6,763 nt of DNA from Candidatus Desantisiibacteriota bacterium. GTDB lineage: Bacteria; UBA9089; CG2-30-40-21. Positions 1 through 5,481 of this stretch are shown here, piece after piece (position 1 is the stretch's first letter; every line of letters begins with the position of its first letter). The DNA is taken from NCBI GenBank assembly GCA_016208205.1, contig JACQYP010000030.1:1-6763 (forward strand), read 5' to 3'. The translations under genes were made by a program, and so were the position numbers. Under the pieces are notes generated by a model. The model saw nothing but the letters and a program-made list of their open reading frames with translations. It searched no databases and was not told the origin of the DNA.

Positions 1-102
1 TAGGGTAACAATGGTCGTCTGGTGATTGGTGGTCTGGTGATCTGGTAAATACCAAGCTGCCATTCACCAGACGACCAGACATCAGACTACAGAGTGTTAC
101 CC
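1..102. repeat. Imperfect palindromic repeat, about 100 bp
   Basis: The ends are inverted: GGGTAACA at 3-10 pairs with TGTTACCC at 95-102. Inside, 12-25 (core GGTCGTCTGGTG) pairs with 64-77 over 14 bp. The middle is built from repeated TCTGGTGAT/GGTCTGGTG words that could also pair in other registers. No ORF of note is present. This looks like a small non-coding palindromic repeat. Its left edge may continue outside the window. Confidence 0.6.
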
Positions 103-118
103 TGATTTGAACCATGCC
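95..118 (+). repeat. 24-bp repeat, copy A (inverted relative to copy B)
   Basis: This 24-bp stretch starts TGTTACCCTGATTTG and ends AACCATGCC. It is the exact reverse complement of 3967-3990. Its first 8 bases are also the right arm of the palindrome at 1-102. The two copies therefore flank about 3.8 kb holding the nucleotidyltransferase and PPDK genes in opposite orientation. The match stops on both sides, so it is a discrete repeat end and not a long duplication. Confidence 0.8.
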
Positions 119-166
119 TAAATAAGTTTATCATAAGAAAATGAAGGAAATAACAGAGGTTTACAA

Positions 167-553
167 ATGGTTGATGAATCAATTTTAACACCAATAAAAG
201 AATTAGTTAAGATTCTGACAAAGAGGCATATTAGAGTAAGCAAGGTTATCCTTTATGGTTCCTATGCAGAAGGTAAAAATACAGAATACAGTGATATTGA
301 TATAGCTGTTGTTTCAGATGATTTTGGCAAGGATAGAATTGAAGAAAAAATGCTTCTTTTCCGTCTTGGCAGCTGGATAGATCCACGGTTAGAACCAATA
401 CCTTTAACCTTAAGGGCACTTTCTGAAGATACCTGGGTGCCATTAATCTACGAGATTAGAACCAAAGGGATTGAGTTGGCAATAACAGGAAGGCAGACGG
501 GATTCCCGATGAACCAGCACACAACTGCTGTAATACCAACTTGCATTTATTAA
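167..553 (+). CDS. MNT-type nucleotidyltransferase domain protein (possible antitoxin of a HEPN/MNT pair)
   Basis: A 128-residue protein with the minimal nucleotidyltransferase signature: GSYAEG at residues 31-36, then DID with the two metal-binding Asp at 43 and 45. E76 in the following EPIPL strand is a candidate third acidic residue. Small proteins of this family usually pair with a HEPN-domain protein. In characterised MntA/HepT systems the transferase AMPylates and neutralises the HEPN toxin. No HEPN gene is visible on either side here, so it is an orphan within the window. The start ATG at 167 is preceded by AGAGG at 155-159 with 7-nt spacing, and a TAA at 134 closes the frame upstream. 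The family-like part ends near GIEL (residues 101-104). The last 20 or so residues (TGFPMNQ onward) look unrelated and may be read-through into repeat DNA, because the stop codon coincides with the left edge of the palindromic element at 553. Antitoxin function is inferred from family only. Confidence 0.85.
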   Translation: MVDESILTPIKELVKILTKRHIRVSKVILYGSYAEGKNTEYSDIDIAVVSDDFGKDRIEEKMLLFRLGSWIDPRLEPIPLTLRALSEDTWVPLIYEIRTKGIELAITGRQTGFPMNQHTTAVIPTCIY

Positions 554-781
554 AATAACCCAAGTTGCTACCTATTAACATCCATGTCTATGGTTTGTTA
601 TTGTCGTAGGGACAGAGCCTGTCCCTGCGAAGGCAGGGGGCTTGTTCCTGTCCACAAAACTCAGGCGAATTGTCGCAAAGGTTGAAGCATGGACACCCAC
701 AAGGAGGGGAGCCCCTCTGGCAGGGATGTCCCTACAAGTGAATAACGAACAAACGAACATAGGTGGCAACTTGGGTTATTT
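553..781. mobile_element. MITE-like palindromic element with 21-bp terminal inverted repeats
   Basis: 553-573 and 761-781 are inverted copies matching at 20 of 21 positions (AAATAACCCAAG at the left, CTTGGGTTATTT at the right). The similarity continues inward with gaps: 578-613 and 730-760 share inverted ATGT...GTTTGTTATT and GTAGGGAC words. The interior contains a hairpin (GGGACAG, loop AGC, CTGTCCC at 609-625) and a 22-bp unit at 617-638 related to the tandem repeat at 6442-6485. It also contains CCTCTGGCAGG followed by CCTACAAGT, which recurs in the element at 4229-4379. The size, the terminal repeats and the absence of a transposase suggest a non-autonomous element. I could not identify a convincing target-site duplication. 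The ORF reading across it is a product of the repeat and is not annotated as a gene. Confidence 0.6.
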
Positions 782-787
782 ACTCAC

Positions 788-870
788 CATAACCGTGAAA
801 AACCCTCATTTTTATAACATTTTCACGATTATGTTGACAAAACCGTGAAAAAGGATATGATGCAACCGTG
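788..870 (+). promoter_or_regulatory. Cluster of CCGTGAAAAA boxes, possible operator sites
   Basis: AACCGTGAAAAA occurs at 791-802 and again at 841-852. A third partial copy, AACCGTG, is at 864-870. An inverted copy (TTTTCACGATTATG, 820-833) mirrors 788-801 at 13 of 14 positions. The second box lies exactly between the -35 and -10 hexamers of the promoter at 834-861. Regularly placed direct and inverted copies overlapping a promoter are the usual layout of a repressor or activator binding region. No regulator is known to me for this word, and its role is inferred from position. Confidence 0.4.
834..861 (+). promoter_or_regulatory. Predicted sigma70-type promoter P1 upstream of PPDK
   Basis: TTGACA at 834-839 is followed by a 16-nt spacer and TATGAT at 856-861, a near-consensus pair. 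Transcription would start near 868 and give a leader of about 265 nt before the PPDK start. The spacer contains a CCGTGAAAAA box, so a bound protein could control it. Confidence 0.45.
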
Positions 871-921
871 TCAAAAACACTAAATATTTATAACAAAATA
901 AACAGCTTAAGAGAACGATAT

Positions 922-1063
922 TACAACGCTTCAAGCGGAAAGGAATCTGGAAGATTGGGGTGTAAATTTTGCATTTGCCCTGGCTTAACTCCACTTTCTT
1001 ATTGACAGTAAGACCAGATCTTGGTGTAATACAGAGAGCATAACACAAACAAGAAGCGTTGTA
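922..1063. repeat. Inverted repeat enclosing promoter P2
   Basis: TACAACGCTTC at 922-932 is exactly complementary to GAAGCGTTGTA at 1053-1063, an 11-bp pair about 120 bp apart. The enclosed DNA includes the P2 promoter and a small CTTA...TAAG palindrome. It could be another short MITE-like element that brought a promoter with it, or a regulatory secondary structure. The evidence is only the arm match. Confidence 0.35.
1002..1030 (+). promoter_or_regulatory. Predicted sigma70-type promoter P2, proximal to PPDK
   Basis: TTGACA at 1002-1007, a 17-nt spacer, and TGTAAT at 1025-1030 (5 of 6 to the -10 consensus). The start would fall near 1037, leaving a leader of about 95 nt. With P1 this makes two tandem promoters for the same gene. 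Confidence 0.5.
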
Positions 1064-1079
1064 CTTGAAGATTATTAAG

Positions 1080-1098
1080 AAGGGGATGAATACCCCTT
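1080..1098 (+). promoter_or_regulatory. Leader hairpin upstream of the PPDK ribosome binding site
   Basis: AAGGGG at 1080-1085 and CCCCTT at 1093-1098 form a 6-bp stem around the 7-nt loop ATGAATA, followed by an AT-rich stretch. It ends 17 nt before the Shine-Dalgarno. It is too short and too weakly followed by T to be a convincing terminator, but it could influence leader stability. It also contains the start of the 16-codon ORF below. Confidence 0.3.
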
Positions 1099-1136
1099 TA
1101 TTTATTATTAAGATTAAGGAGGTTTTGAAAATATGA
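1086..1136 (+). CDS. Possible 16-codon leader ORF overlapping the PPDK start
   Basis: ATG at 1086 opens MNTPLFIIKIKEVLKI and ends at TGA 1134-1136, which overlaps ATG 1133-1135 in the ATGA arrangement typical of translational coupling. The purine run AAGAAGGGG lies directly against the start codon, so the ribosome binding site is poorly spaced. It matches no leader peptide I know. The ORF may be chance; the exact overlap is the only reason to list it. Confidence 0.15.
   Translation: MNTPLFIIKIKEVLKI
1116..1122 (+). promoter_or_regulatory. Strong Shine-Dalgarno that points to ATG 1133 as the PPDK start
   Basis: AAGGAGG lies 10 nt before ATG 1133. The frame used by the bulk of PPDK offers only TTG at 1143 (20 nt away) or ATG at 1179. 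A second, weaker AAGGA at 1166-1170 sits 8 nt before ATG 1179. The strong site therefore selects a start codon that is out of frame with the rest of the gene. Confidence 0.75.
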
Positions 1137-1174
1137 GCAAGTTTGTGTATTTTTTTGGCAACGGCAAGGACAGG
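1133..1174 (+). other. True N-terminal codons of PPDK, displaced by one frame
   Basis: Reading from ATG 1133 gives MSKFVYFFGNGKD, which matches the conserved opening of PPDK proteins (M-x-K-x-V-Y-x-F, in many followed by G-x-G-K). The family sequence resumes in the other frame as TGTMKDSLGGKG from 1170 on. The frame must change between about 1166 and 1176, by a net gain of 3n+1 or loss of 3n+2 bases. A run of seven T at 1150-1156 is the obvious sequencing-error site, but the good match of FGNGK after it argues the change lies downstream. The frame-1133 reading stays open to a stop near 1287. Confidence 0.7.
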
Positions 1175-3776
1175 AACGATGAAGGATTCATTAGGCGGAA
1201 AAGGTGCAGGGCTGGCAGAGATGACCAATATCAACATCCCTGTCCCACCGGGATTTACGATTACTACGGAGGCATGTATCTATTATTATAAAAACAACAA
1301 GCAATATCCAGAGGGGCTCAAGGAACAGATGGACAGAAATTTGGAGATGCTGGAACAACTTATGGGGAAAAAACTTGGTGACCACCATGACCCGCTTCTG
1401 GTTTCAGTACGTTCCGGGGCAAAGATTTCTATGCCCGGGATGATGGATACGGTTCTTAATCTTGGCTTGAATAATGAAACAGTAAAGGGATTAGCCATTA
1501 AAACAAACAACGAAAGGTTTGCCTATGATGCCTATCGAAGGTTTATTCAGATGTTTTCCAATGTGGTTCTTGGTCTAAAACACAGCGATTTTGAGTTTAT
1601 CTTAGATGAGGTAAAGCATGATGAGGGTGTAACCTTAGATAATGAGCTTTCAACAGAGGCGTTGAGGAATGTGGTTGCCAGATATCTTCGGATGCTTCGT
1701 GAGGTAGAACGGATTGACTTTCCTCAGGATCCGAGACAACAATTAAAGATGGCTATTGATGCGGTTTTTGAATCCTGGGACAGTCCGCGGGCTGTAACCT
1801 ATCGCAAATTGTACGATATTCCTGATAGTCTGGGTACAGCGGTTAATGTTCAGAGCATGGTTTTTGGAAACATGGGTGATAGCTGTGCCACCGGTGTTGC
1901 CTTTACGCGTAACCCTTCTACAGGTGAAAGACTTTTTTATGGCGAATATCTGACAAATGCTCAGGGTGAGGATGTGGTGGCCGGTATTAGGACACCAAGA
2001 CCAATTACCTATCTCAATGATGAGATGCCGGAGGCATATGCTCAATTAACAGACATTTACAATACCCTCGAAAATCACTATAAAGAGATGCAGGACATTG
2101 AGTTTACCATTGAAAATCAAAAGCTTTATATGCTTCAGACCAGAACAGGAAAACGAACAGCTGCTGCTGCCATAAAGATAGCCGCGGATATGGTTGAAGA
2201 GGGATTAATTACCAAAGAACAGGCATTGTTAAGGGTAGACCCGGCTCAGCTTGATCAGCTTCTTCATCCGCATATTGACCCAAAGGTAGTGTTAGAGGTA
2301 ATGGCTACCGGGCTGAATGCCTCACCAGGGGCAGTCTCAGGGGCAGTTGTCTTTTCTGCTGATGATGCCTGCAGCTGGGCAGAACAAGGGGGAAAGGTTA
2401 TCTTAGTCAGAAAGGAGACATCACCGGATGATATTCACGGCATGGCTGTTGCTGTGGGGATATTAACCGCTCATGGCGGCATGACATCCCATGCTGCGGT
2501 TGTGGCTCGTGGTATGGGTAAATCCTGCGTTGCCGGGTGTGAGGCAATAAAGGTAGATGAAGAAAATAAACGGTTTACAGTTGGCGATCATGTTATCTTA
2601 GAAGGAGAGATTATTACCATTGACGGCTCAAGCGGCAAGGTTATTCTTGGGAAAGCACCAACCATTGAGGCTGAAATGACTCCGGAAGGGATAAAATTAC
2701 TCGGCTGGGCAGATGAAATTCGCAAACTTCGTATCAGAACAAATGCAGATGACCCTGAAGCATCTAAGAAGGCACGAGAATTTGGTGCTGAAGGGATAGG
2801 TTTATGCCGGACAGAGCATATGTTCTTTGCTGAGGATAGATTGCCTATTATGCAGGAAATGATCCTTGCTGAAAATGAGCAGGAAAGAAGAAAGGCTTTG
2901 GACAAGCTCCTGCCAATGCAAAGAGGTGATTTCTATGAGATGCTGAAAGCCATGCAGGGATTACCTGTTACCATCAGGCTGCTCGATCCGCCACTTCATG
3001 AGTTCTTGCCAAAGCATGAAGAGCTTCTGGTGGAAATAACCAGACTTGAAATAACCGGTAAGGATAAGGAAGAACTCATAGAAAAGAAGAAATTACTCCA
3101 TAAGGTTGAAAACCTGCGAGAATTAAACCCAATGCTTGGCTTAAGAGGGTGTCGTCTGGGGATATCTTACCCTGAGATTACTGAGATGCAGGCAAGGGCA
3201 ATTATACAGGCTGCATGTGACCTGACAAAAGAAGGGATTATTGTCCTTCCAGAGATAATGGTTCCATTGGTTAGTACAATAGCAGAGCTTAAGATACAAA
3301 AAGAATTGATTCTAAAAACAGCAGAAGAGGTATTTAAGGAAAAGGGGATCAGGGTTGACTACCTGATAGGGACAATGATTGAGTTGCCAAGGGCAGCTAT
3401 TACTTCAGACAAGATAGCTTCTGAGGCACAATTCTTTTCTTTTGGCACAAACGATCTGACTCAGACCACCTTTGGTTTCTCCAGGGATGATGCTGAGGGC
3501 AAGTTCCTTGACCGATATGTAGAGACAGGTCTCTTGGAAAAGAACCCATTTGAGGTTTTAGATAGAGAGGGTGTTGGAGAATTGGTAAAGATAGGCACAG
3601 AAAAAGGACGATCAGTAAAGCCTGATCTCAAGGTAGGGATATGCGGTGAACATGGCGGCAATCCGAGCTCCATAGAATTCTGCCATATGACCGGTTTGAA
3701 TTATGTCTCCTGCTCCCCATATCGTGTACCCATTGCCAGACTTGCTGCAGCTCAGGCAGTGTTGAAAAATCAATAG
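1143..3776 (+). CDS. ppdK: Pyruvate, phosphate dikinase (PPDK)
   Basis: It catalyses ATP + phosphate + pyruvate to AMP + pyrophosphate + PEP, reversibly, in the cytoplasm. It can serve gluconeogenesis or PPi-dependent glycolysis. The frame gives 877 residues, matching the usual length of about 875. The N-terminal ATP-grasp region (about 14-370) begins with LGGKGAGLAEM and includes SVRSGAKISMPGMMDTVLNLG and FTRNPSTGE. The phosphohistidine domain carries GGMTSHAAVVARGMG with the catalytic His at 450 and the regulatory-type Thr at 448. The C-terminal PEP/pyruvate barrel (about 515-875) has GLCRTEHMFF, GTMIELPRAA, FFSFGTNDLTQ and CGEHGG with catalytic Cys 834. All active-site motifs I can place are intact. 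The first residues read from TTG 1143 (MCIFLATAR) are not PPDK-like. The real N-terminus is probably in the other frame from ATG 1133, or translation begins at ATG 1179. No PPDK regulatory protein gene is next to it. It appears to be a single-gene transcription unit. Confidence 0.97.
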   Translation: MCIFLATARTGTMKDSLGGKGAGLAEMTNINIPVPPGFTITTEACIYYYKNNKQYPEGLKEQMDRNLEMLEQLMGKKLGDHHDPLLVSVRSGAKISMPGMMDTVLNLGLNNETVKGLAIKTNNERFAYDAYRRFIQMFSNVVLGLKHSDFEFILDEVKHDEGVTLDNELSTEALRNVVARYLRMLREVERIDFPQDPRQQLKMAIDAVFESWDSPRAVTYRKLYDIPDSLGTAVNVQSMVFGNMGDSCATGVAFTRNPSTGERLFYGEYLTNAQGEDVVAGIRTPRPITYLNDEMPEAYAQLTDIYNTLENHYKEMQDIEFTIENQKLYMLQTRTGKRTAAAAIKIAADMVEEGLITKEQALLRVDPAQLDQLLHPHIDPKVVLEVMATGLNASPGAVSGAVVFSADDACSWAEQGGKVILVRKETSPDDIHGMAVAVGILTAHGGMTSHAAVVARGMGKSCVAGCEAIKVDEENKRFTVGDHVILEGEIITIDGSSGKVILGKAPTIEAEMTPEGIKLLGWADEIRKLRIRTNADDPEASKKAREFGAEGIGLCRTEHMFFAEDRLPIMQEMILAENEQERRKALDKLLPMQRGDFYEMLKAMQGLPVTIRLLDPPLHEFLPKHEELLVEITRLEITGKDKEELIEKKKLLHKVENLRELNPMLGLRGCRLGISYPEITEMQARAIIQAACDLTKEGIIVLPEIMVPLVSTIAELKIQKELILKTAEEVFKEKGIRVDYLIGTMIELPRAAITSDKIASEAQFFSFGTNDLTQTTFGFSRDDAEGKFLDRYVETGLLEKNPFEVLDREGVGELVKIGTEKGRSVKPDLKVGICGEHGGNPSSIEFCHMTGLNYVSCSPYRVPIARLAAAQAVLKNQ

Positions 3777-3839
3777 TTGGGAAAATGCATCCAATATAAT
3801 GCAAGATGATAATGCTTGGGGAATGATAATAGGTGATAT

Positions 3840-3917
3840 GGAATGCGAAAGCTTACTTGCTTTCGCTTTTCTCCTGTGCCTTAGTTAAAAGCGGCAGCAA
3901 GTAAGCTGCCGCATTCC
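3840..3917. repeat. Two-hairpin palindromic element with complementary loops
   Basis: Outer arms GGAAT (3840-3844) and ATTCC (3913-3917) enclose two perfect 8-bp hairpins. The first is GCGAAAGC, loop TTACTT, GCTTTCGC (3845-3866). The second is GCGGCAGC, loop AAGTAA, GCTGCCGC (3891-3912). The loops are exact complements, and the 12-base cores at 3850-3861 and 3896-3907 are inverted copies, so either two small hairpins or one long stem can form. The element is related to 6199-6344. It lies 64 bp after the PPDK stop. Confidence 0.75.
3845..3870 (+). terminator. Possible PPDK terminator formed by the first hairpin
   Basis: The 8-bp stem at 3845-3866 is followed directly by TTTT (3867-3870) and then CTCC. 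This is the only T-tailed hairpin just downstream of PPDK. The short T run and the fact that the hairpin belongs to a dispersed repeat make the assignment tentative. Confidence 0.35.
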
Positions 3918-3966
3918 AAAAACATCGAGCAAGTAGGGTGTATTTCATTTACCATGCGGTAATGTT

Positions 3967-3990
3967 GGCATGGTTCAAATCAGGGTAACA
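3967..3990 (-). repeat. 24-bp repeat, copy B
   Basis: Exact reverse complement of 95-118. Its left half forms the inverted arm GCATGGTTCAAA shared with 4092-4103, and its right end GGGTAACA also matches 3-10. See copy A. Confidence 0.8.
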
Positions 3991-4025
3991 AACTAAGTGA
4001 GCAAGGGGGCTGCATTTCTCTAATT

Positions 4026-4053
4026 CCCCCTTAAAAAAGGGGGTTAGGGGGTT
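4026..4053. repeat. C/G-run intergenic repeat hairpin
   Basis: CCCCCTT (4026-4032), loop AAAA, AAGGGGG (4037-4043), followed by TTAGGGGGTT. This CCCCCTT/AAGGGGGTTAGGGGG sequence resembles a widespread dispersed bacterial intergenic repeat. No function is apparent. Confidence 0.5.
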
Positions 4054-4228
4054 GTTCTTCTCTGTGTTTCTGTGACCTTGTGGTGAACAGTTTTGAACCA
4101 TGCGGTAATGTTGAAAAACTTGAACATCGAGTATAAACAACCCTATCATAAGGACAGCTTACAAGCCATCCTTATGGAGTAATGAGTCAGCGAACAGCAG
4201 AAGGTTTTGTTATCCAGTATTGAACTGG

Positions 4229-4379
4229 AGCAATTCTCATTATGTCGATAACGGTTAATCATTCACAAGGCAACGGACAATCAGCACCTCTGGCAGGTTG
4301 TTCCTACAAGTATTTTGAAGCATTTTTGTAGGGACAGGGCTTGTCCCTGTCCGGCAATGGGTTAAAAATGAGAATTGCT
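4229..4379. mobile_element. MITE-like element with 13-bp perfect terminal inverted repeats, in the degraded rpn-type gene
   Basis: AGCAATTCTCATT at 4229-4241 is exactly inverted at 4367-4379, giving a 151-bp element with no coding capacity. The centre is also palindromic (CCTACA at 4305-4310, TGTAGG at 4327-4332). It shares CCTCTGGCAGG plus CCTACAAGT with the element at 553-781, and GGGACAGGGCTTGTCCC resembles other repeats in the window. GTATTGAA occurs on both flanks (4217-4224 and 4380-4387). The right copy abuts the element and the left copy is 4 bp away, so this is a candidate 8-bp target duplication. Removing the element joins a short reading frame on the left to the start of the rpn-type coding remnant on the right. 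Confidence 0.55.
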
Positions 4380-4386
4380 GTATTGA

Positions 4387-5136
4387 ATTATATTTGGACA
4401 AAATAGGAATAAGGAAACAGCAGAGGATAAGTTTAACAGGGTTGATCTGCTGGTAGAAAACAGCAAAGGAGAAATAATAATAGTAGAGGTTCAGGTGGAA
4501 GATCAACTGGATTATATACAACGGTTAATATATGGGACAGCGAAAGTAATAACAGAATACATAAAACAATCTATGTCATACAGGGAAATTAAAAAAGTAA
4601 TATCAGTAAGCCTGTTATATTTTGACTTAGGGCAGGGAGATGATTATATATATCATGGCACAACAAAATTAATAGGTATTCATAATCATGAAGAGCTGGA
4701 GTTAAGTAAAAAACAACAAGAAGAATTTCAAAAGGATCAGATACATGAACTCTTCCCTGAATATTATTTAATAAGGGTAAATCAATTTAATGATTTAGCC
4801 AAAGATAGGCTGGATGAATGGGTATATTTTCTAAAGAATGAGATTATAGAGGATAATTTTACGGCGAAAGGTCTGAAAGCGGCAAAGGAGAAGCTGGATG
4901 TAATGAAATTGCCTAAAAAAGAACAGGTATCCTATAAATGTTATTTGGAATCATTACATGATAGAGCCAGTTTTTATGAATCCACATATGTGCAAGGAGA
5001 GAAAAAAGGCAGAGAAGAAGGCATGAAAGAAGGTAAGGAAGAAGGAAAAAAAGAGGGACTTCAGGAAGCATTAAAGAAAATGATAGCCAGTGGAATCCCG
5101 GAAGATGAGGCTATGAGGATATTGGGAGGTTCGTAA
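4387..5136 (+). pseudogene. 5'-truncated Rpn / PD-(D/E)XK nuclease family 'transposase'
   Basis: The open frame from 4387 to the stop at 5134-5136 reads NKETAEDKFNRVDLLVEN, then GEIIIVEVQ. These hold the catalytic Asp (codon 4444) and the E-x-Q of the PD-(D/E)XK core (codons 4486-4492). Next come the family motifs RLIYGTAKVITEYI, SLLYFDLGQGDDYIYHGTT and FPEYYLIRVNQFND, and a C-terminal EGKKEG-rich helix ending DEAMRILG. Members are usually near 300 residues and open with a conserved segment missing here. A TGA at 4384 closes this frame. A one-base shift near 4408 would link IELYLDKIG upstream to NKET. The only standard start, GTG 4495 (213 residues, weak AGAGG at 4485-4489), lies after the catalytic motif and would make a nuclease-dead fragment. 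Insertion of the element at 4229-4379 plus 5' loss best explains this. The intact family acts in RecA-independent recombination; this copy is likely inactive. Confidence 0.8.
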
Positions 5137-5153
5137 ACGACTGGAGGATAAAC

Positions 5154-5213
5154 ATGGTTACTTTCAGTTCGGCTCAAATCCTTTTGGGAGTTTTTATGAT
5201 CGATGAAAGTTAG
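5154..5213 (+). CDS. Possible 19-codon ORF with a good Shine-Dalgarno
   Basis: ATG 5154 is preceded by GGAGG at 5143-5147 with 6-nt spacing, 17 nt after the rpn-type stop. It encodes MVTFSSAQILLGVFMIDES, then TAG. I recognise no family. It could be a small hydrophobic peptide, or more likely the head of a gene whose remainder was lost when the hairpin/cassette-like region that follows was inserted. Confidence 0.2.
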   Translation: MVTFSSAQILLGVFMIDES

Positions 5214-5306
5214 TTCCGTAACAACCTGTCGAGCTTAAGATTGTAACCGGAAGTAATATCAGGGTTGAAGTCAGAGCGTAAGATAGAAAAAAGAAGTCTA
5301 ACAAGA

Positions 5307-5345
5307 AAAAATAACTGGATGGGCAGTAGCCCACCAGTTATTTTT
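5307..5345. terminator. Strong terminator-like hairpin, bidirectional in form
   Basis: AAAAATAACTGG (5307-5318) pairs perfectly with CCAGTTATTTTT (5334-5345). Inside, TGGGC (5320-5324) pairs with GCCCA (5329-5333) around the loop AGTA, with A5319 bulged. The stem is GC-rich near the loop and flanked by A and T runs, so it can act as an intrinsic terminator on either strand. It would insulate the rpn-type remnant from the downstream gene. It is also the first of three hairpins in the possible recombination region. Confidence 0.65.
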
Positions 5346-5347
5346 GT

Positions 5348-5377
5348 GTTGTCGAGGACACTTTGCGTCCTCACAAC
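5348..5377. repeat. 11-bp hairpin with one bulged base
   Basis: GTTGT (5348-5352) and GAGGAC (5354-5359) pair with GTCCTC (5367-5372) and ACAAC (5373-5377). C5353 is bulged and the loop is ACTTTGC. No T tail follows, so it is not a terminator. It directly abuts the next palindrome. Confidence 0.6.
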
Positions 5378-5481
5378 CATGCGGATGAGAAGCACAGCTT
5401 GTTGCTTTTGGCCGCTTCGCACCTCACAACAAGCGGATTGAACAGACACCCTTTGCAGCGGTGCTCCTCATCCGCATGGTT
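5375..5481. repeat. Long palindrome with 21-bp arms just before the DUF1353 gene
   Basis: 5375-5395 (AACCATGCGGATGAG then AAGCAC) pairs with 5461-5481 at 20 of 21 positions. An inner 8-bp stem follows, GCTTGTTG (5397-5404) with CAACAAGC (5427-5434). CCGCTT at 5412-5417 can alternatively pair with AAGCGG at 5431-5436. The right arm ends inside GTTAGAC. The word ACCATGCGG is shared with 3951 and 4097. A long imperfect hairpin ending at GTTRRRY is what a folded attC looks like, although attC stems normally have unpaired spacers that are not obvious here. Confidence 0.65.

Larger units (their letters stand above)
3951..4113. repeat. Nested repeat: 17-bp direct repeats and 12-bp inverted repeats
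   Basis: ACCATGCGGTAATGTTG is present at 3951-3967 and again at 4097-4113. Independently, GCATGGTTCAAA at 3968-3979 is inverted at 4092-4103, enclosing about 110 bp. ACCATGC at 3951-3957 also pairs with GCATGGT at 3968-3974. The word AACATCGAG occurs just outside both ends (3921-3929 and 4123-4131). Near the right arm the minus strand reads as the common CACAGAG-type environmental repeat. No gene is present. Confidence 0.55.

Noticed and set aside
141..188. 15-codon ORF MKEITEVYKWLMNQF overlapping the nucleotidyltransferase start
   Set aside because: It is out of frame, lacks a ribosome binding site of its own and looks like chance.
642..848. 68-residue ORF across the first MITE-like element
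   Set aside because: The reading frame is generated by the repeat sequence and lacks a ribosome binding site; similar repeats elsewhere encode nothing.
812..1237. 141-residue ORF on the minus strand
   Set aside because: It lies opposite the PPDK leader and first codons and has low-complexity hydrophobic composition with no recognisable domain. The plus strand explains the DNA better with promoters, ribosome binding site and PPDK.
3971..3985. TGGTTCAAATCAGGG resembling a tRNA T-arm
   Set aside because: No acceptor, D or anticodon stems are found at the right distances on either strand; the sequence belongs to the 24-bp repeat.
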